From Pseudomonas sp. DG56-2 (lineage in GTDB: Bacteria; Pseudomonadota; Gammaproteobacteria; Pseudomonadales; Pseudomonadaceae), in NCBI RefSeq assembly GCF_004803755.1, contig NZ_CP032311.1, positions 1,938,501-2,002,500 of the forward strand: a stretch of DNA of 64,000 bases. The letters are read 5' to 3'. The notes under the pieces were generated by a model. It saw only the letters and a program-made list of their open reading frames with translations. It made no database searches and was not told the origin of the DNA. The position numbers and the translations under genes are program-made. Shown piece by piece: positions 35,687-45,293 of this stretch (the first letter of the stretch is position 1; each line of letters begins with the position of its first letter).

Positions 35687-35869
35687 TTAGTTTTTCTTCT
35701 TGTTGAGGCTTTTCATGCGCGCGCTGGCGTTGCGCACGGTCGTCATTTTCTCTGGCCGTTTCATGCTGCGCCATTTACGGATTTCTTCCCTTGTTCGTCC
35801 GCAGCTCACGCACATGTCGCTGTTCAATTGGCACAGCGAAACGCAGGGGGTTTCAATGTCCTTTGCCAT
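35687..35869 (-). CDS. DUF1289 small cysteine-rich protein
   Basis: A 60-residue protein with four cysteines (9, 13, 20, 23) in the DUF1289 arrangement, followed by GRTREEIRKW and a basic C-terminus ending in KKKN. The Cys set suggests metal binding. I chose ATG 35869, which gives the standard beginning MAKDIETPC. It overlaps the end of the upstream gene by 17 bases and is probably coupled to it. Function of the family is unknown. Confidence 0.85.
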   Translation of the reverse strand: MAKDIETPCVSLCQLNSDMCVSCGRTREEIRKWRSMKRPEKMTTVRNASARMKSLNKKKN

Positions 35870-36242
35870 GTTTGCTACCTGATCGTTGCCGTGAGCCCAG
35901 ACGCACCGCCCAATTGCCCTGGTGCGAAGCTGCGCAACGTTCTTCGCAATCAAACTCAAGATGCCGGGTGATGTCGGCGACGTTGATGCCAATGTCCTCG
36001 AATGCTGCTTGGGTAAGGTCATGGATCCAGGCTTGGTCGTGGCTGCATAGGGCAGTGGTCAAGTGGCTTTCGCTATCGAATACCCAGGTGACAATCAGGC
36101 TGTCAGGGAAGCTGTCGTAATTGACGCGATGAGTCAGCCACTCAAAGCCGAGAATCTGGCCCTTGGCCGACTCGCAGGCGCGGGTCAGCGCACGGGCCAG
36201 TTCTCGCTCCATGGCGTGATGCTGTCGTTTCGATGAAGCCAT
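35853..36242 (-). CDS. Conserved hypothetical protein
   Basis: A 129-residue soluble protein of unknown function, starting MASSKRQHH at ATG 36242 (GGAA upstream); an earlier start 9 codons upstream is less likely. It is predicted mixed alpha/beta with a C-terminal basic tail (RLGSRQRSGSKHGKGH). I recognise no catalytic motif. The gene overlaps that of the DUF1289 protein by 17 bases, so both are probably made together. Confidence 0.65.
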   Translation of the reverse strand: MASSKRQHHAMERELARALTRACESAKGQILGFEWLTHRVNYDSFPDSLIVTWVFDSESHLTTALCSHDQAWIHDLTQAAFEDIGINVADITRHLEFDCEERCAASHQGNWAVRLGSRQRSGSKHGKGH

Positions 36243-36599
36243 AAATGGGTTCCGCAGTCGCAATGGCAAAGGGGCTGATTTTAAACCGGCAAGTACGTGA
36301 GTAGGGTAGCCCCCTTCGCGGACGGTGGTAGGTGGCTCGCCCGTGGGTTGGCGTTTTCACGAGACTTGTAGCGGCAAAACGAATTTCACGGCGCTTTTCG
36401 CCGCGTATGGCAATTTATTCAGTAAAAACAACTACCTAACACTTCCTATACTGCGCTCGGCGTCAGCGTGGCTGCACATTTCAACGAGCCAGGGTGCTTG
36501 TGGTACAGCCATACAGATAGTCGCTATGCGGGAATCAGGGGACAGGAGTCACCTCTTTTTTCCATGCTACTAATAAGTCTAAGAACGAGAAATAGTGTA
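36243..36599. other. Gene-free region upstream of the YkvI-like gene
   Basis: These 357 bases separate divergent genes. A TATACT box lies at 36447-36452 and a short inverted repeat CGGCG-CTTTT-CGCCG near 36390. The sequence is more AT-rich than its surroundings around 36410-36450. No gene, RNA or recognised operator is visible. Confidence 0.4.
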
Positions 36600-37685
36600 A
36601 TGAATAAACAATCTATCCAGATTGCGCTTGCTTACATGTCTGTGGTGATTGGGGGTGGTTTCGCCTCTGGGCAGGAGGTCCTGCAGTTCTTCACCGGTTA
36701 TGGGCTGATAGGCATCGTCGGCACTCTGGTGAGCGGTGTACTGTTTGCCTTCCTCGGCATGCAGATCGCCCGGATGAGCTCGCAGATGCAAGCGAACTCG
36801 CACAAGGAAGTTCTTTACAAGTTGTTCGGTACGCGTATCGGCCTGGTGGTCGATGTGGTGTTGTCGTTCTTCCTGTACGGCGTCGGCGTGGTGATGCTGG
36901 CCGGCAGCGGTTCGATCTTTACCCAGGAATACAACTTGCCGCCGCTCTTCGGTGGCGTTCTGATGACTGTGCTGGTGGTTGCCACTTTGTGCCTGCACGT
37001 TACACGCATTATCAACCTGATCAGCGCGGTGATGCCGTTCCTGCTGGCCATGGTTCTGATCATCACCACCTACTCGATCTTCAACTACAACGCCTCCGTC
37101 GAAACCCTCGACGCAGTTGCCCGCGAGAACAACGAGACGGTCACTGGTAACTGGTTCGTTGGCGCCTTGCTCTATGCCTCGTTCAATATTGCCGTAGGTT
37201 TCCCGATGCTTGCCGTTATCGGCGGTATGACCAAGCAACCCAAGGCTGCCGCGGTCGGCGGCGTGCTCGGTGGTCTTGGCCTGGGTGCGCTGATTCTGCT
37301 GCTGAACATTGGCCTGTTCGCCAACATCAACCAGTTGCAGGGTATCGAAATGCCGTCGCTGGCGCTGTCGGCGCGCATCTCGCCCATCCTCTCGGTAGTC
37401 ATGTCCATCGCGCTGGTGTGCATGATCTATAGCACCGCAGTGGGTATGTTCTTCGCCTTCAGCGCGCGCTTCGCCAAACCGGATTCGCGCCGCTTCAAAG
37501 TGGTCAGCGCAGTGACCGTGTGCGTAGGTCTGGGCTTGAGCCTGGGCGGTTTCAGTAAGCTGGTTGGTACTGTCTACCCGCTGCTGGGCTACGTCGGCTT
37601 TGCCCTGATCCTCGCTATCGCCTTCAGCTGGGTGCGTGCACGCTCCGCTGCCAAGGCTCAGGCCGCGCTGAACGCCGCCTCCTGA
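36600..37685 (+). CDS. YkvI-like APC-superfamily membrane transporter
   Basis: A 361-residue polytopic membrane protein with about ten helices, beginning MNKQSIQIALAYMSVVIGGGFASGQEVLQFF. The glycine-rich GGGFASGQE in helix 1 is the family signature of YkvI-type proteins, distant relatives of amino-acid/sodium symporters. ATG 36600 gives an N-terminus that goes straight into helix 1; the upstream extension has no such character. Monocistronic, with a strong terminator. Substrate unknown. Confidence 0.85.
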   Translation: MNKQSIQIALAYMSVVIGGGFASGQEVLQFFTGYGLIGIVGTLVSGVLFAFLGMQIARMSSQMQANSHKEVLYKLFGTRIGLVVDVVLSFFLYGVGVVMLAGSGSIFTQEYNLPPLFGGVLMTVLVVATLCLHVTRIINLISAVMPFLLAMVLIITTYSIFNYNASVETLDAVARENNETVTGNWFVGALLYASFNIAVGFPMLAVIGGMTKQPKAAAVGGVLGGLGLGALILLLNIGLFANINQLQGIEMPSLALSARISPILSVVMSIALVCMIYSTAVGMFFAFSARFAKPDSRRFKVVSAVTVCVGLGLSLGGFSKLVGTVYPLLGYVGFALILAIAFSWVRARSAAKAQAALNAAS

Positions 37686-37694
37686 GGCAGGTAC

Positions 37695-37753
37695 AAGCCC
37701 CGCTAGTGCGCATGATGCTGGTTACCCAAGCAGTGCGCACTGGCGGGGCTTGT
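37695..37753 (+). terminator. Long hairpin terminator after the YkvI-like gene
   Basis: A 19-bp stem (37695-37713 with 37735-37753, one G-U pair) encloses a 21-base loop and begins 9 bases past the stop codon. The arms contain CAAGCCCCGC/GCGGGGCTTG, resembling Pseudomonas REP sequences. Only a short T-rich stretch follows. Confidence 0.7.
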
Positions 37754-37817
37754 TCATTGCAGTGGGCTCATTCGAGCAACTGCGGGCGTGGTGTGCGCAA
37801 ACGCCTTTCTCCAGCCT

Positions 37818-37892
37818 TCAATGCATGAACAATGCAATCAGGATGATCACGGGAATAGGCACGCCGAGCATGAATAGCAGTATCGAACGCAT
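37818..37892 (-). CDS. 24-residue membrane peptide
   Basis: On the minus strand ATG 37892 opens a 24-codon frame with stop TGA at 37818. After MRS it is almost wholly hydrophobic (Leu/Ile/Val/Phe with two prolines) and ends MH: one short membrane helix. A strong Shine-Dalgarno GAGGAG lies 8 bases upstream. It begins 15 bases after the stop of the 307-residue membrane protein gene and is probably translated from the same mRNA. Function unknown. Confidence 0.65.
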   Translation of the reverse strand: MRSILLFMLGVPIPVIILIALFMH

Positions 37893-37907
37893 GGTAGTTC
37901 TCCTCGG

Positions 37908-38831
37908 TTATTGAGCTCGAGTGCCGACAGAGTCGTCGACCAGAATCACGGCGTCGCGACGGCGGCCCCCGTAGGTTGCGGCAAAGCTTGCGAAAAACGC
38001 GCCGCACAACAATGCAATGAACATCCACAGGGAAGTCATCGCGGCTACTTTGCTGGCTGCGTCGGCGGCTTCACGGGCAGCGGTCTTGGCTTCATCCAAC
38101 GCCTGGCGCGCCTTGGCGAACACATCGTCGACACGTTTTTCGGCCTGGGCCTGGGTAAGGTTGGTGCGCTGGCTGACCAGTTGCGCCAGATAGGCTCTGT
38201 CTTCTGCGCTCAGTTGCCCGCCGTCGCTCAGCGAACGCGCCATGATCCGGGTCACCGCGGCATTGGCGGCATCCTCATTGACCATGACCGTGCTATCACC
38301 GCGAAACAGGGTGTCGACAAAATAGCCATAGGCGTCGCTGTCTTTGCTGCCCGCCGCTGTGGACGCTGCCGAGGTCACGCCGCTTGCGGCCCCCGCTGCA
38401 ACGTGTGCCCCAGCTTGTACCCCACCCCCGACGATGCTGCTGACCGAGCCGACCACCAGCGTGGCCGTCACCAGCGTGGCGACCGCCCATGCCAGAAAGC
38501 CGTGGGCGGTATCGCGAAAGTACACCTCATCGCCATGCACCCGCGCCCATTTGACTCGCAGGCGACCTGCCAGGTAGCCGCCGAGGCCAGAAGCGATAAT
38601 CTGCGTCAACGCAAGCCAGACAATCGTGGAGATGCCGAGGCTCTTGGCGCTCATGCCATCGCCGGCCCACGGAGAAACTGCTGAAAAGCCCAGTCCAAAA
38701 CCGAGCATTACCAGGATCAGCGACAATGCCGCAGCGCCTGCCGCACCTGCAAAAATTGCCGCCCATGACACGCCAGACTGGTTCTGCACTTGCGCGCTGA
38801 CAGCCAGTTGGGCTTCGGTTGTTGTCATCAT
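37908..38831 (-). CDS. Conserved membrane protein with glycine-rich helices
   Basis: A 307-residue inner-membrane protein. Helix 1 (GVSWAAIFAGAAGAAALSLILVMLG-type stretch), helix 2 around residues 60-90, helix 3 near 120-150, a soluble Ala/Lys/Glu-rich segment (about 185-265, coiled-coil-like) and a final helix before the basic RRRDAV tail. Annotators often call similar proteins PhnA-like, but I see no basis for a phosphonate role. ATG 38831 has GGGAG 10 bases upstream; an ATG directly after it is also possible. Followed by the 24-residue peptide. Function unknown. Confidence 0.75.
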   Translation of the reverse strand: MMTTTEAQLAVSAQVQNQSGVSWAAIFAGAAGAAALSLILVMLGFGLGFSAVSPWAGDGMSAKSLGISTIVWLALTQIIASGLGGYLAGRLRVKWARVHGDEVYFRDTAHGFLAWAVATLVTATLVVGSVSSIVGGGVQAGAHVAAGAASGVTSAASTAAGSKDSDAYGYFVDTLFRGDSTVMVNEDAANAAVTRIMARSLSDGGQLSAEDRAYLAQLVSQRTNLTQAQAEKRVDDVFAKARQALDEAKTAAREAADAASKVAAMTSLWMFIALLCGAFFASFAATYGGRRRDAVILVDDSVGTRAQ

Positions 38832-39073
38832 TGTTTTAGAACTCCCGTCGTGAACATCAATGTCCACCACAACGGGTGCATGCCTTATGCCAAGCAGGGG
38901 TAAATGGCAAAGTGTGTGAATTCAATGCGTTACCGCAATTGCAAAAATTCACGTCATGCAAAGTGCAAGATACAGCCCACCGCTGGCGGGTGTTCTGCAC
39001 AGTCTGGCGGCTGAGGCGCCCAGGGCGTGAGCCGCCGCCGGCAAATCAGCGCTCCAGACCGTTCAGCCGCCGG

Positions 39074-40927
39074 CTACTCCAGCGCTTCGGCCAACCCTTG
39101 GTCTTCACCCAGGAATCCACCACTCTGGTGCTGCCACAGCCGCGCGTAGGTACCGTTCTTCGCCAGCAGTTCAGCGTGGCTGCCTTGTTCGATGATGCGC
39201 CCATCATCCATGACGATCAGTCGATCCATTGCCGCGATTGTCGATAGCCGATGGGCGATGGCGATGACGGTCTTGCCTTGCATCATTTCATCCAGGCTTT
39301 CCTGGATAGCCACTTCCACCTCAGAGTCCAGGGCGCTGGTGGCTTCGTCCAGCAGCAGGATCGGGGCGTTCTTGAGCATCACCCGGGCGATGGCAATGCG
39401 TTGGCGCTGGCCACCGGACAGCTTGATGCCGCGCTCACCGACCAGAGCGTCATAACCGCTATGTCCCTGGCGGTCGCTCAGTTGGCTGATAAAAACGTCG
39501 GCCTGGGCGTTGGCTGCAGCGCGGCGGATTTCTGCGTCAGTCGCCTCCGGGCGACCGTAGGCGATGTTGTCGCGAATCGAGCGGTGCAGCAGGGAGGTGT
39601 CCTGGGTGACCATGCCGATGGCGCTGCGCAGGCTGTCCTGGGTCACGTGAGCGATGTTTTGCCCGTCAATGCGAATCTCGCCACTGTCGACGTCATAGAA
39701 GCGCAGCAGCAGGTTGATCAGCGTGGACTTGCCCGCACCAGAGCGCCCGACCAGGCCGATTTTTTCCCCGGCACGGATTTTCAGACTCAGGCCATCGAGC
39801 ACCTGTCGCTCACCGTTGTAGTTGAAGCTCACGTTATCGAAGGTCACTGCGCCGCCGGCAGGCACCAACTCACTGGCGTTTGGCGCATCCTGCACTTTGG
39901 GCCCGCGGGTCAGGGTTTGCATGCCATCCTGGACAGTACCGATGCTTTCGAACAGCGAGGTCATTTGCCACATGATCCAGTGCGACATGCCGTTGATGCG
40001 CAGGGCCATCGCTGTGATAGCCGCCACGGCCCCCGTACCGACTTCGCCTTGATGCCACAGCCACAAGGCGTAACCGCCTGCGCCAAGGATCAGGGCGACC
40101 ACCAGTGCCTGATTGACGATCTCGAATTGACTGACCAAGCGCATTTGGCGAAAGCCGGTCTGTTTGAAATCCTCCATGGCTGCGCGTGCGAAATGCGCTT
40201 CACGTTTGGAGTGCGAGAACAGTTTCACAGTGGTGATGTTGGTGTAGGCGTCGGAGATTCGCCCGGTCATCGATGAGCGCGCGTGGGCCTGTTCCTGTCC
40301 GACCTGGCCCAGGCGCGGCACAAAGTACAGCATGGCCAGACCGAACAGTGCGACCCAGATAACGAACGGCAGCATCAACTTCAGGGCGAAACCGCCGGCC
40401 AGGGCGATGATCGCAATGAAATACACACCAATGCCGGGCGCGATTTCGATCAGGGTGAACAGCACTTCGCGCACGGCCAAAGCAGTCTGCATCACCTTGG
40501 TGGTGACCCGGCCGGAAAACTCATCGGAAAAAAATGACAGGCTTTGGCGCAGCATCAGGCGGTGGAAGTCCCAGCGCAGCCGCAACGGCAAGTTGATCGC
40601 CAAGACCTGGTGCTGAACCATGGTGCGTAGCGCCACCAGCCCGACGCTGGTCACTAACACGATGGCGATACCCCACAGCACGCGGCTTTCCTGACCCTGA
40701 GTATTACCGCCTGCCTGCCAGGTGGAGAGCAGGTCGACCACCTGGCCAAGAAAGGCAAACAACCAGGCTTCGTAAATCGACACACTGGCACTGAGCAGCG
40801 CAAGCGCGAGGATATAGCCGCGTGCGCCTCGGGTGCAGGCCCACAGGAACCGCGCCAGACCAACCGGTGGAGGTGGCAGCTCATCGGGTGGAAAGGGGTC
40901 GAGTCTTCGTTCAAACACACGAAGCAT
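39074..40927 (-). CDS. ABC exporter, fused membrane and ATPase domains (MsbA/MdlB-like)
   Basis: A 617-residue half-transporter that should act as a homodimer. The N-terminal exporter domain has six helices (residues about 35-340). The ATPase follows with Walker A (GRSGAGKST), Q-loop (MVTQDTSLLH), signature (LSGGQRQRIAIARV), Walker B (ILLLDEATSALD) and H-loop (IAHRLSTI). CAGGAGG lies 6 bases before ATG 40927. Relatives export lipids, peptides or drugs; the substrate here is unknown. It stands alone with no periplasmic partner. Confidence 0.9.
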   Translation of the reverse strand: MLRVFERRLDPFPPDELPPPPVGLARFLWACTRGARGYILALALLSASVSIYEAWLFAFLGQVVDLLSTWQAGGNTQGQESRVLWGIAIVLVTSVGLVALRTMVQHQVLAINLPLRLRWDFHRLMLRQSLSFFSDEFSGRVTTKVMQTALAVREVLFTLIEIAPGIGVYFIAIIALAGGFALKLMLPFVIWVALFGLAMLYFVPRLGQVGQEQAHARSSMTGRISDAYTNITTVKLFSHSKREAHFARAAMEDFKQTGFRQMRLVSQFEIVNQALVVALILGAGGYALWLWHQGEVGTGAVAAITAMALRINGMSHWIMWQMTSLFESIGTVQDGMQTLTRGPKVQDAPNASELVPAGGAVTFDNVSFNYNGERQVLDGLSLKIRAGEKIGLVGRSGAGKSTLINLLLRFYDVDSGEIRIDGQNIAHVTQDSLRSAIGMVTQDTSLLHRSIRDNIAYGRPEATDAEIRRAAANAQADVFISQLSDRQGHSGYDALVGERGIKLSGGQRQRIAIARVMLKNAPILLLDEATSALDSEVEVAIQESLDEMMQGKTVIAIAHRLSTIAAMDRLIVMDDGRIIEQGSHAELLAKNGTYARLWQHQSGGFLGEDQGLAEALE

Positions 40928-41256
40928 GAGGGCCTCCTGAGGGGGTCAAATAGTGGATTCTGTCATCTAACGATTGCTTTGAGTGGTTCACGGCTCGAGA
41001 GTTTGGCGCTTTCAATCAAACGCCTGAAAACCCAACGGGTCGCGCAACGATGCGAAGAGGTGATCAACGGCCTTGAGGCGGAGGGTCTGTCAGGGAGTGG
41101 GTCACTCGCTTGGCTGTGAACATCAAACAGTCCGGCAAGGCGCTGTCGTTGCGGTGGTTGACGACCCAGTGCCTAGTCTGATGAATGATGGAGCGAGGTG
41201 CAATGAACTCTCCAAAGTTTGCCACTGCAACCTTCGACGCTGCTACGTCGGCGGCG
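40928..41256. other. Gene-free region upstream of the ABC exporter gene
   Basis: This 329-bp stretch lies between the start of the ABC exporter gene and the end of the QEGLA-motif gene, both on the minus strand. It must hold the exporter promoter, but I see no clear -35/-10 pair. A plus-strand frame is open over about 170 bases up to 41119 without a good start and resembles nothing I know. Confidence 0.35.
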
Positions 41257-42534
41257 TCAAAGGGATCGGCTATCGACCTCCTGCTCATCCTCAAAGGCCA
41301 TGAACAATTGCAGGTCGAGCACATCTAGTTTGACCCGGGCGATGAACGCGGAAAATGCCAGGTTAGCGGCGAGCCGGCGCAAGTCGCTGGCCCAGGCCGG
41401 AATGTAGGTAGGACCCACCAGCCAGCCCGACTCGAACAGCGGCGCCAGGTGCAGGGTGTCGCCCAGGGTCAGGCGCCCGGCGAACAAGTGGCCCACCAGC
41501 TCAGGGCGGTTATCGCGGATCGCTACGCGCAGCAGGGTGTGTACCCCGAGCAATCCGGTGAGGTAAGCGGCATCCTTGGTGAACGCCGATCCCCCTCGCA
41601 GATTGGCACCGCGAAAAATGCGCTGGGTTGAGCGAAAGGACTCTTCCTGCGACTGCCCAGCCTTGAGGAAGCCTTCAAACACCTGGATGAAGTCAGCGCC
41701 ATCGAGGGCTTGTTGCACCGCGAGCACGCGCAAGGCGAGACGCCGCAAGCGGTTGATGTCCATGCTGCCGGTCAGCAACTCGGCCAGCGTGGCGATGCCT
41801 TCTTGGGTCTGGGTAGTGCGTGGTGCTCCCAGCCCCAGGCACTTGAGTCGGGATTGGCGCGCACCATTTTGCGCGGTAGCGACATGCACGAAGGCTTCGT
41901 GCTGCAGCAGCTGCTGCTTGTCCAGTTCGGTAAACAAAGCGCTGGCACGCAAGCGAATGCGGCTGGTGCCGGCAATGGCCTTGGCTGCCAGGTGGGGGTC
42001 AAGCTTGATTGAAACCTGGCCAGCGCCAAAAAAGCCGTCCAGTTCCGGTTGTAGCCAGGCTGCGAACGCATTGGCGGGGATGTCAGCGGGACTTGGGGGA
42101 ATGTAATCGCCACCGAGCAGGGCATCGGTGGTTTTCAGAAAGAAGTGGGCGGCGTCGAGCATGCTCAACTTTTGCCTGGGGTAGTAGAAGTCCGGGCGGC
42201 GGTACAGCGCTGAGGAGAACTGGGTGAACGCGGGGGTGCCAATGGCGCCCAACATGCGCCCGGCAGTGGCATAGCTGTGCGCGGTACGAGCAAGAAAACG
42301 GCCTGCCGGATGCGCTTGATCGCAGTGCTCGACAAAGCTGTCCAACGCCGCCACTTCGGCACTGTGGTCACGCGGGCTCAACTCGACCTTGGGCAATTGC
42401 GCTTTGCCGCTGCGCCACTGGGCAAGAAAAACCTCCTCGACACCCTCCGGCCACGCCAGCGCGTCGAGCACGCGGATCTTGCGGGCCAACGCGGGCAGCG
42501 CGGCATCGAGTTCAGAAAGCGACGGGGCACTCAT
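41257..42534 (-). CDS. QEGLA-motif metallopeptidase-like protein (DUF1704, MatCAP-related)
   Basis: A 425-residue protein of the family annotated 'flavohemoglobin expression-modulating QEGLA motif protein' (DUF1704). It carries HExxxH (His212, Glu213, His217 in QHEAFVHVA) and, 27 residues on, the hallmark QEGIA (244-248). From family knowledge, the eukaryotic relative MATCAP uses HExxxH plus this Glu as a zinc carboxypeptidase that removes C-terminal tyrosine from tubulin; the bacterial substrate is unknown. ATG 42534 has AGGTG 7 bases upstream, so I prefer it to GTG 42543. Last gene of the minus-strand redox cluster, 81 bases after its neighbour. Confidence 0.85.
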   Translation of the reverse strand: MSAPSLSELDAALPALARKIRVLDALAWPEGVEEVFLAQWRSGKAQLPKVELSPRDHSAEVAALDSFVEHCDQAHPAGRFLARTAHSYATAGRMLGAIGTPAFTQFSSALYRRPDFYYPRQKLSMLDAAHFFLKTTDALLGGDYIPPSPADIPANAFAAWLQPELDGFFGAGQVSIKLDPHLAAKAIAGTSRIRLRASALFTELDKQQLLQHEAFVHVATAQNGARQSRLKCLGLGAPRTTQTQEGIATLAELLTGSMDINRLRRLALRVLAVQQALDGADFIQVFEGFLKAGQSQEESFRSTQRIFRGANLRGGSAFTKDAAYLTGLLGVHTLLRVAIRDNRPELVGHLFAGRLTLGDTLHLAPLFESGWLVGPTYIPAWASDLRRLAANLAFSAFIARVKLDVLDLQLFMAFEDEQEVDSRSL

Positions 42535-42615
42535 GGCATTCACCTGGAGACGAAGAACCTTCGCACCAGCGTAGCCCTTGCCTGAGGCAATGGCGCGCAG
42601 CAGGTCAAGCCAAGT

Positions 42616-43092
42616 TTACAAACCTAATTGTGAAAGACCTGGGTGATCATCCGGGCGACGGCCTAATGGCCAACGGAATTTACGCTCGGACGCTTGGATG
42701 GGCAGGTCATTGATGCAGGCGAAGCGATGGGCCATCAGCCCGTTTTCGGCAAATTCCCAGTTCTCGTTGCCGTAGGAGCGAAACCAATTTCCGGAGTCAT
42801 CGTGCCATTCGTAGGCATAGCGCACGGCGATGCGGTTATCGGCAAATGCCCACAATTCCTTGATCAGGCGGTACTCGAGTTCCTTGTTCCATTTGCGTTG
42901 CAAAAACGCCTGCGCTTCAGCGCGGCTGCTTGCGAACTCCGCGCGGTTGCGCCATTGCGTATCCGGTGTATAGGCCAAGGCCACTTTCGCGGGGTCACGA
43001 CTGTTCCAACCGTCTTCGGCGAGGCGGACTTTCAATATCGCTGACTCCTGGGTAAAGGGTGGAACGGGTTGACGAATCTCGGTGCTGGACAT
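42616..43092 (-). CDS. DUF1348 / NTF2-like (SnoaL fold) protein
   Basis: A 158-residue cytoplasmic protein of the nuclear transport factor 2-like superfamily, DUF1348 branch (motifs [52 protein letters not shown]). Such proteins are small cone-shaped barrels that bind hydrophobic metabolites; no enzyme activity can be assigned. CAGGAGT lies 8 bases before ATG 43092. It sits between the fused oxidoreductase and the QEGLA protein genes with gaps of about 85 bases. Confidence 0.85.
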   Translation of the reverse strand: MSSTEIRQPVPPFTQESAILKVRLAEDGWNSRDPAKVALAYTPDTQWRNRAEFASSRAEAQAFLQRKWNKELEYRLIKELWAFADNRIAVRYAYEWHDDSGNWFRSYGNENWEFAENGLMAHRFACINDLPIQASERKFRWPLGRRPDDHPGLSQLGL

Positions 43093-43177
43093 GGCGATGA
43101 CTCCTGGTTGAATAAAGGCGAGTGATATTGCCGAGTGTTCAGTAGCGCAGCATCGCTGGGTACTCATGGTGAATTCA

Positions 43178-45241
43178 CTAAAGCTCGAGGACCAAGGGCT
43201 GGACACTGCCTTCTTGCGGTTGCGCTGGTATGGCGCAGCAAATCAGCACGGTATCGTTTGCCGGCAGTTGTGCCGGTGGATTCGGATAGTGGACGTTGCC
43301 GCTGACAAGGCGCGTCTTGCAGGTTCCACACGAACCGCCACGGCAACTGTAGTCGGGGTTCAAACCGCGACTTTCGGCCAGCTCCAGCAGGCTGCCGGCG
43401 CCTGGTGTCCATCGCACCTCTGTTTTGGAGGCAGAGAAGTAAACCGGTACAGGCGCACTGGCTGCGGGCAGTTGTGGGGGCGGGGCAGGTTGCTCGGATG
43501 CTGAGCGCTGCAAGGTCGAGGGCCCGAATGCTTCAGCATGGATGCGCTCGTCGTTGATGTTCAACCCGCGCAGGCCGTCGTACATGTTCTGCAGGAAACT
43601 GCTGGGGCCGCACAGGTAAAAATCATAGTCATCCAACGGCAGTCGCGCTTTTACCTGCGCAAAATCGAGTCGGCCAGGGATGTCGTAGTCGCGGCCCAAA
43701 ACGGTTTCAGCACTTGGGCTGCTCAGTACTCGGTGGATGTGCAGTCGCTCGGTGTCGCGTTGCTGCAATTGCCAGAGCTCTGCCTGAAATGGCAGGTCTG
43801 CAAGTGTTCTGGCGCTTTGGAATAGATGGATATCGCGTTGCCGTTGGTGCTGGATATTCTCCGTGGCCAATGCCTTGAACATCGACAGCAGGGGCGTGAT
43901 GCCAACGCCGGCGCCGATCAGCACCACAGGTCGTGCGCTCTCTTCGGCCAGGGTGAAGCTGCCCAGCGGCGGGCGAACATCGACCAGATCACCAACCTGC
44001 ACATGGTTGTGCAGATGATGCGAAGCCGGCCCCTGTGCCTTGACGCTGATGCGGATGTGCCCGTCGCAAGGGGCGCTGGAGATGCTGTAGGTCCTGATCA
44101 ACGCTGCTTGATCAGGATTAGTCTGGATGCGCACCGGGAGGTGTTGTCCGGGAGTGAAGGTTATCGTAGCGTCGTCCAGTGGCCGGAGAACGAAGGAGCG
44201 AATGTCCTTGCTCTCTTGTTGCACCTTGAGCACTTGCCACTGATGCCATTGACGCCGCTGTTCGATCTGCTGCAGATGCGCGTCTGCTTCAGCCCAGGTG
44301 CCGGTGGCCAGGCTGGTTGGCGCGAAGTCGCTGAACGCCCAGCGCAGTGACACGGCAGCCGGACGCAGCACCACCTGCTCGACGTCGAAGGTCCACAAAC
44401 GCTCGGCGCCTTCGAATGCCTGAATCACTGGGCTTTCCAGAATCAGCCCCGTGCGACCGGTCAGTTGCAGCATGTCGCCACTGCTGAAATCGATGAACAG
44501 CAGCCCGGCGACCGGGTTGGCCTGCAGGTTGCCCAGTGTATTGAAGAACAGATTTCCGGCGTAGTCGGGAATGGTCAGCCGGTTGCCTTCAACTTTGACA
44601 AAACCTGTGCGGCCGCCGCGGTGCGATACGTCAACCGAGCGACTGTGTGAGTCATGGTCAAAATAGCTGGCGATAAAGAACGTGTCTGCGCTACGAATAA
44701 GCTCGCGGGTTTCGGCATTCAAGGTGGTGAAGTCCTGGCGCTCTGCCGGGCTTGCAACCTGCACCCGTGACCGTTGATACGACCTGGCTTGTATGTACTT
44801 TGGGCAGTTGCCATAAGCGTGCTCGACCGTAATCGCCAAGCCGTTCGCAGTCACCTGCTCGATTACGCCGTTGATGCGGTTGCGCCGACGCGTGTGCAAC
44901 TCGATACCGAGCAAGCCGACGGCTTGGCCCGGTTGCAGGCCTGCAGTTGCAGGGTCCTGGTCGTCTGGCTGTACGGCCACAAGCAACTGCTGTGGGTCGG
45001 GAGAGGTAACGAAGCCTTCCGTGCCCTCGAGCAGGGTGGCCCACGGTCGTTGCTGGGTATCGACCGCGCCGACAATCATAAAGGGCAGTTGTTGGTAAAA
45101 CTGTCGATGCTGGTCGGGCATGTAGTTGCGGATGACTTTCTGCCCGAGCACTTCCATGCGCTCGGAGACGCTATAGATTTCCTGGAGCGCTTTCTCCCCG
45201 GCATGCCAAGGAGAGCGACGGTGCTTTGGAAGATGATCCAT
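43178..45241 (-). CDS. Fused FMN-binding (PNPOx-like) / ferredoxin reductase / 2Fe-2S oxidoreductase
   Basis: A 687-residue three-part redox protein. Residues about 40-330 form a pyridoxamine-phosphate-oxidase-like FMN-binding split barrel ([25 protein letters not shown]). About 335-570 is a ferredoxin-NAD(P) reductase unit with the FAD motif RTYSISSAP and NAD(P) motifs [13 protein letters not shown] and YLCGPSSFL. The last 85 residues are a plant-type 2Fe-2S domain (CRGGSCGTC, with the fourth Cys in LICCAIP). Electrons should flow NAD(P)H-FAD-2Fe-2S, possibly to FMN or a partner. GAGGAG lies 9 bases before ATG 45241. It follows a GST gene, which suggests detoxification. Confidence 0.9.
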   Translation of the reverse strand: MDHLPKHRRSPWHAGEKALQEIYSVSERMEVLGQKVIRNYMPDQHRQFYQQLPFMIVGAVDTQQRPWATLLEGTEGFVTSPDPQQLLVAVQPDDQDPATAGLQPGQAVGLLGIELHTRRRNRINGVIEQVTANGLAITVEHAYGNCPKYIQARSYQRSRVQVASPAERQDFTTLNAETRELIRSADTFFIASYFDHDSHSRSVDVSHRGGRTGFVKVEGNRLTIPDYAGNLFFNTLGNLQANPVAGLLFIDFSSGDMLQLTGRTGLILESPVIQAFEGAERLWTFDVEQVVLRPAAVSLRWAFSDFAPTSLATGTWAEADAHLQQIEQRRQWHQWQVLKVQQESKDIRSFVLRPLDDATITFTPGQHLPVRIQTNPDQAALIRTYSISSAPCDGHIRISVKAQGPASHHLHNHVQVGDLVDVRPPLGSFTLAEESARPVVLIGAGVGITPLLSMFKALATENIQHQRQRDIHLFQSARTLADLPFQAELWQLQQRDTERLHIHRVLSSPSAETVLGRDYDIPGRLDFAQVKARLPLDDYDFYLCGPSSFLQNMYDGLRGLNINDERIHAEAFGPSTLQRSASEQPAPPPQLPAASAPVPVYFSASKTEVRWTPGAGSLLELAESRGLNPDYSCRGGSCGTCKTRLVSGNVHYPNPPAQLPANDTVLICCAIPAQPQEGSVQPLVLEL

Positions 45242-45293
45242 GAAACGCGCTCCTCTAGAGAGCTGCCAGGTAAGACGGCAGCGTGTTGCCGAC

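Noticed and set aside
40949..41119. Open plus-strand stretch ending at the TGA near 41119
   Set aside because: No start codon with ribosome site and no similarity I recognise; likely chance.
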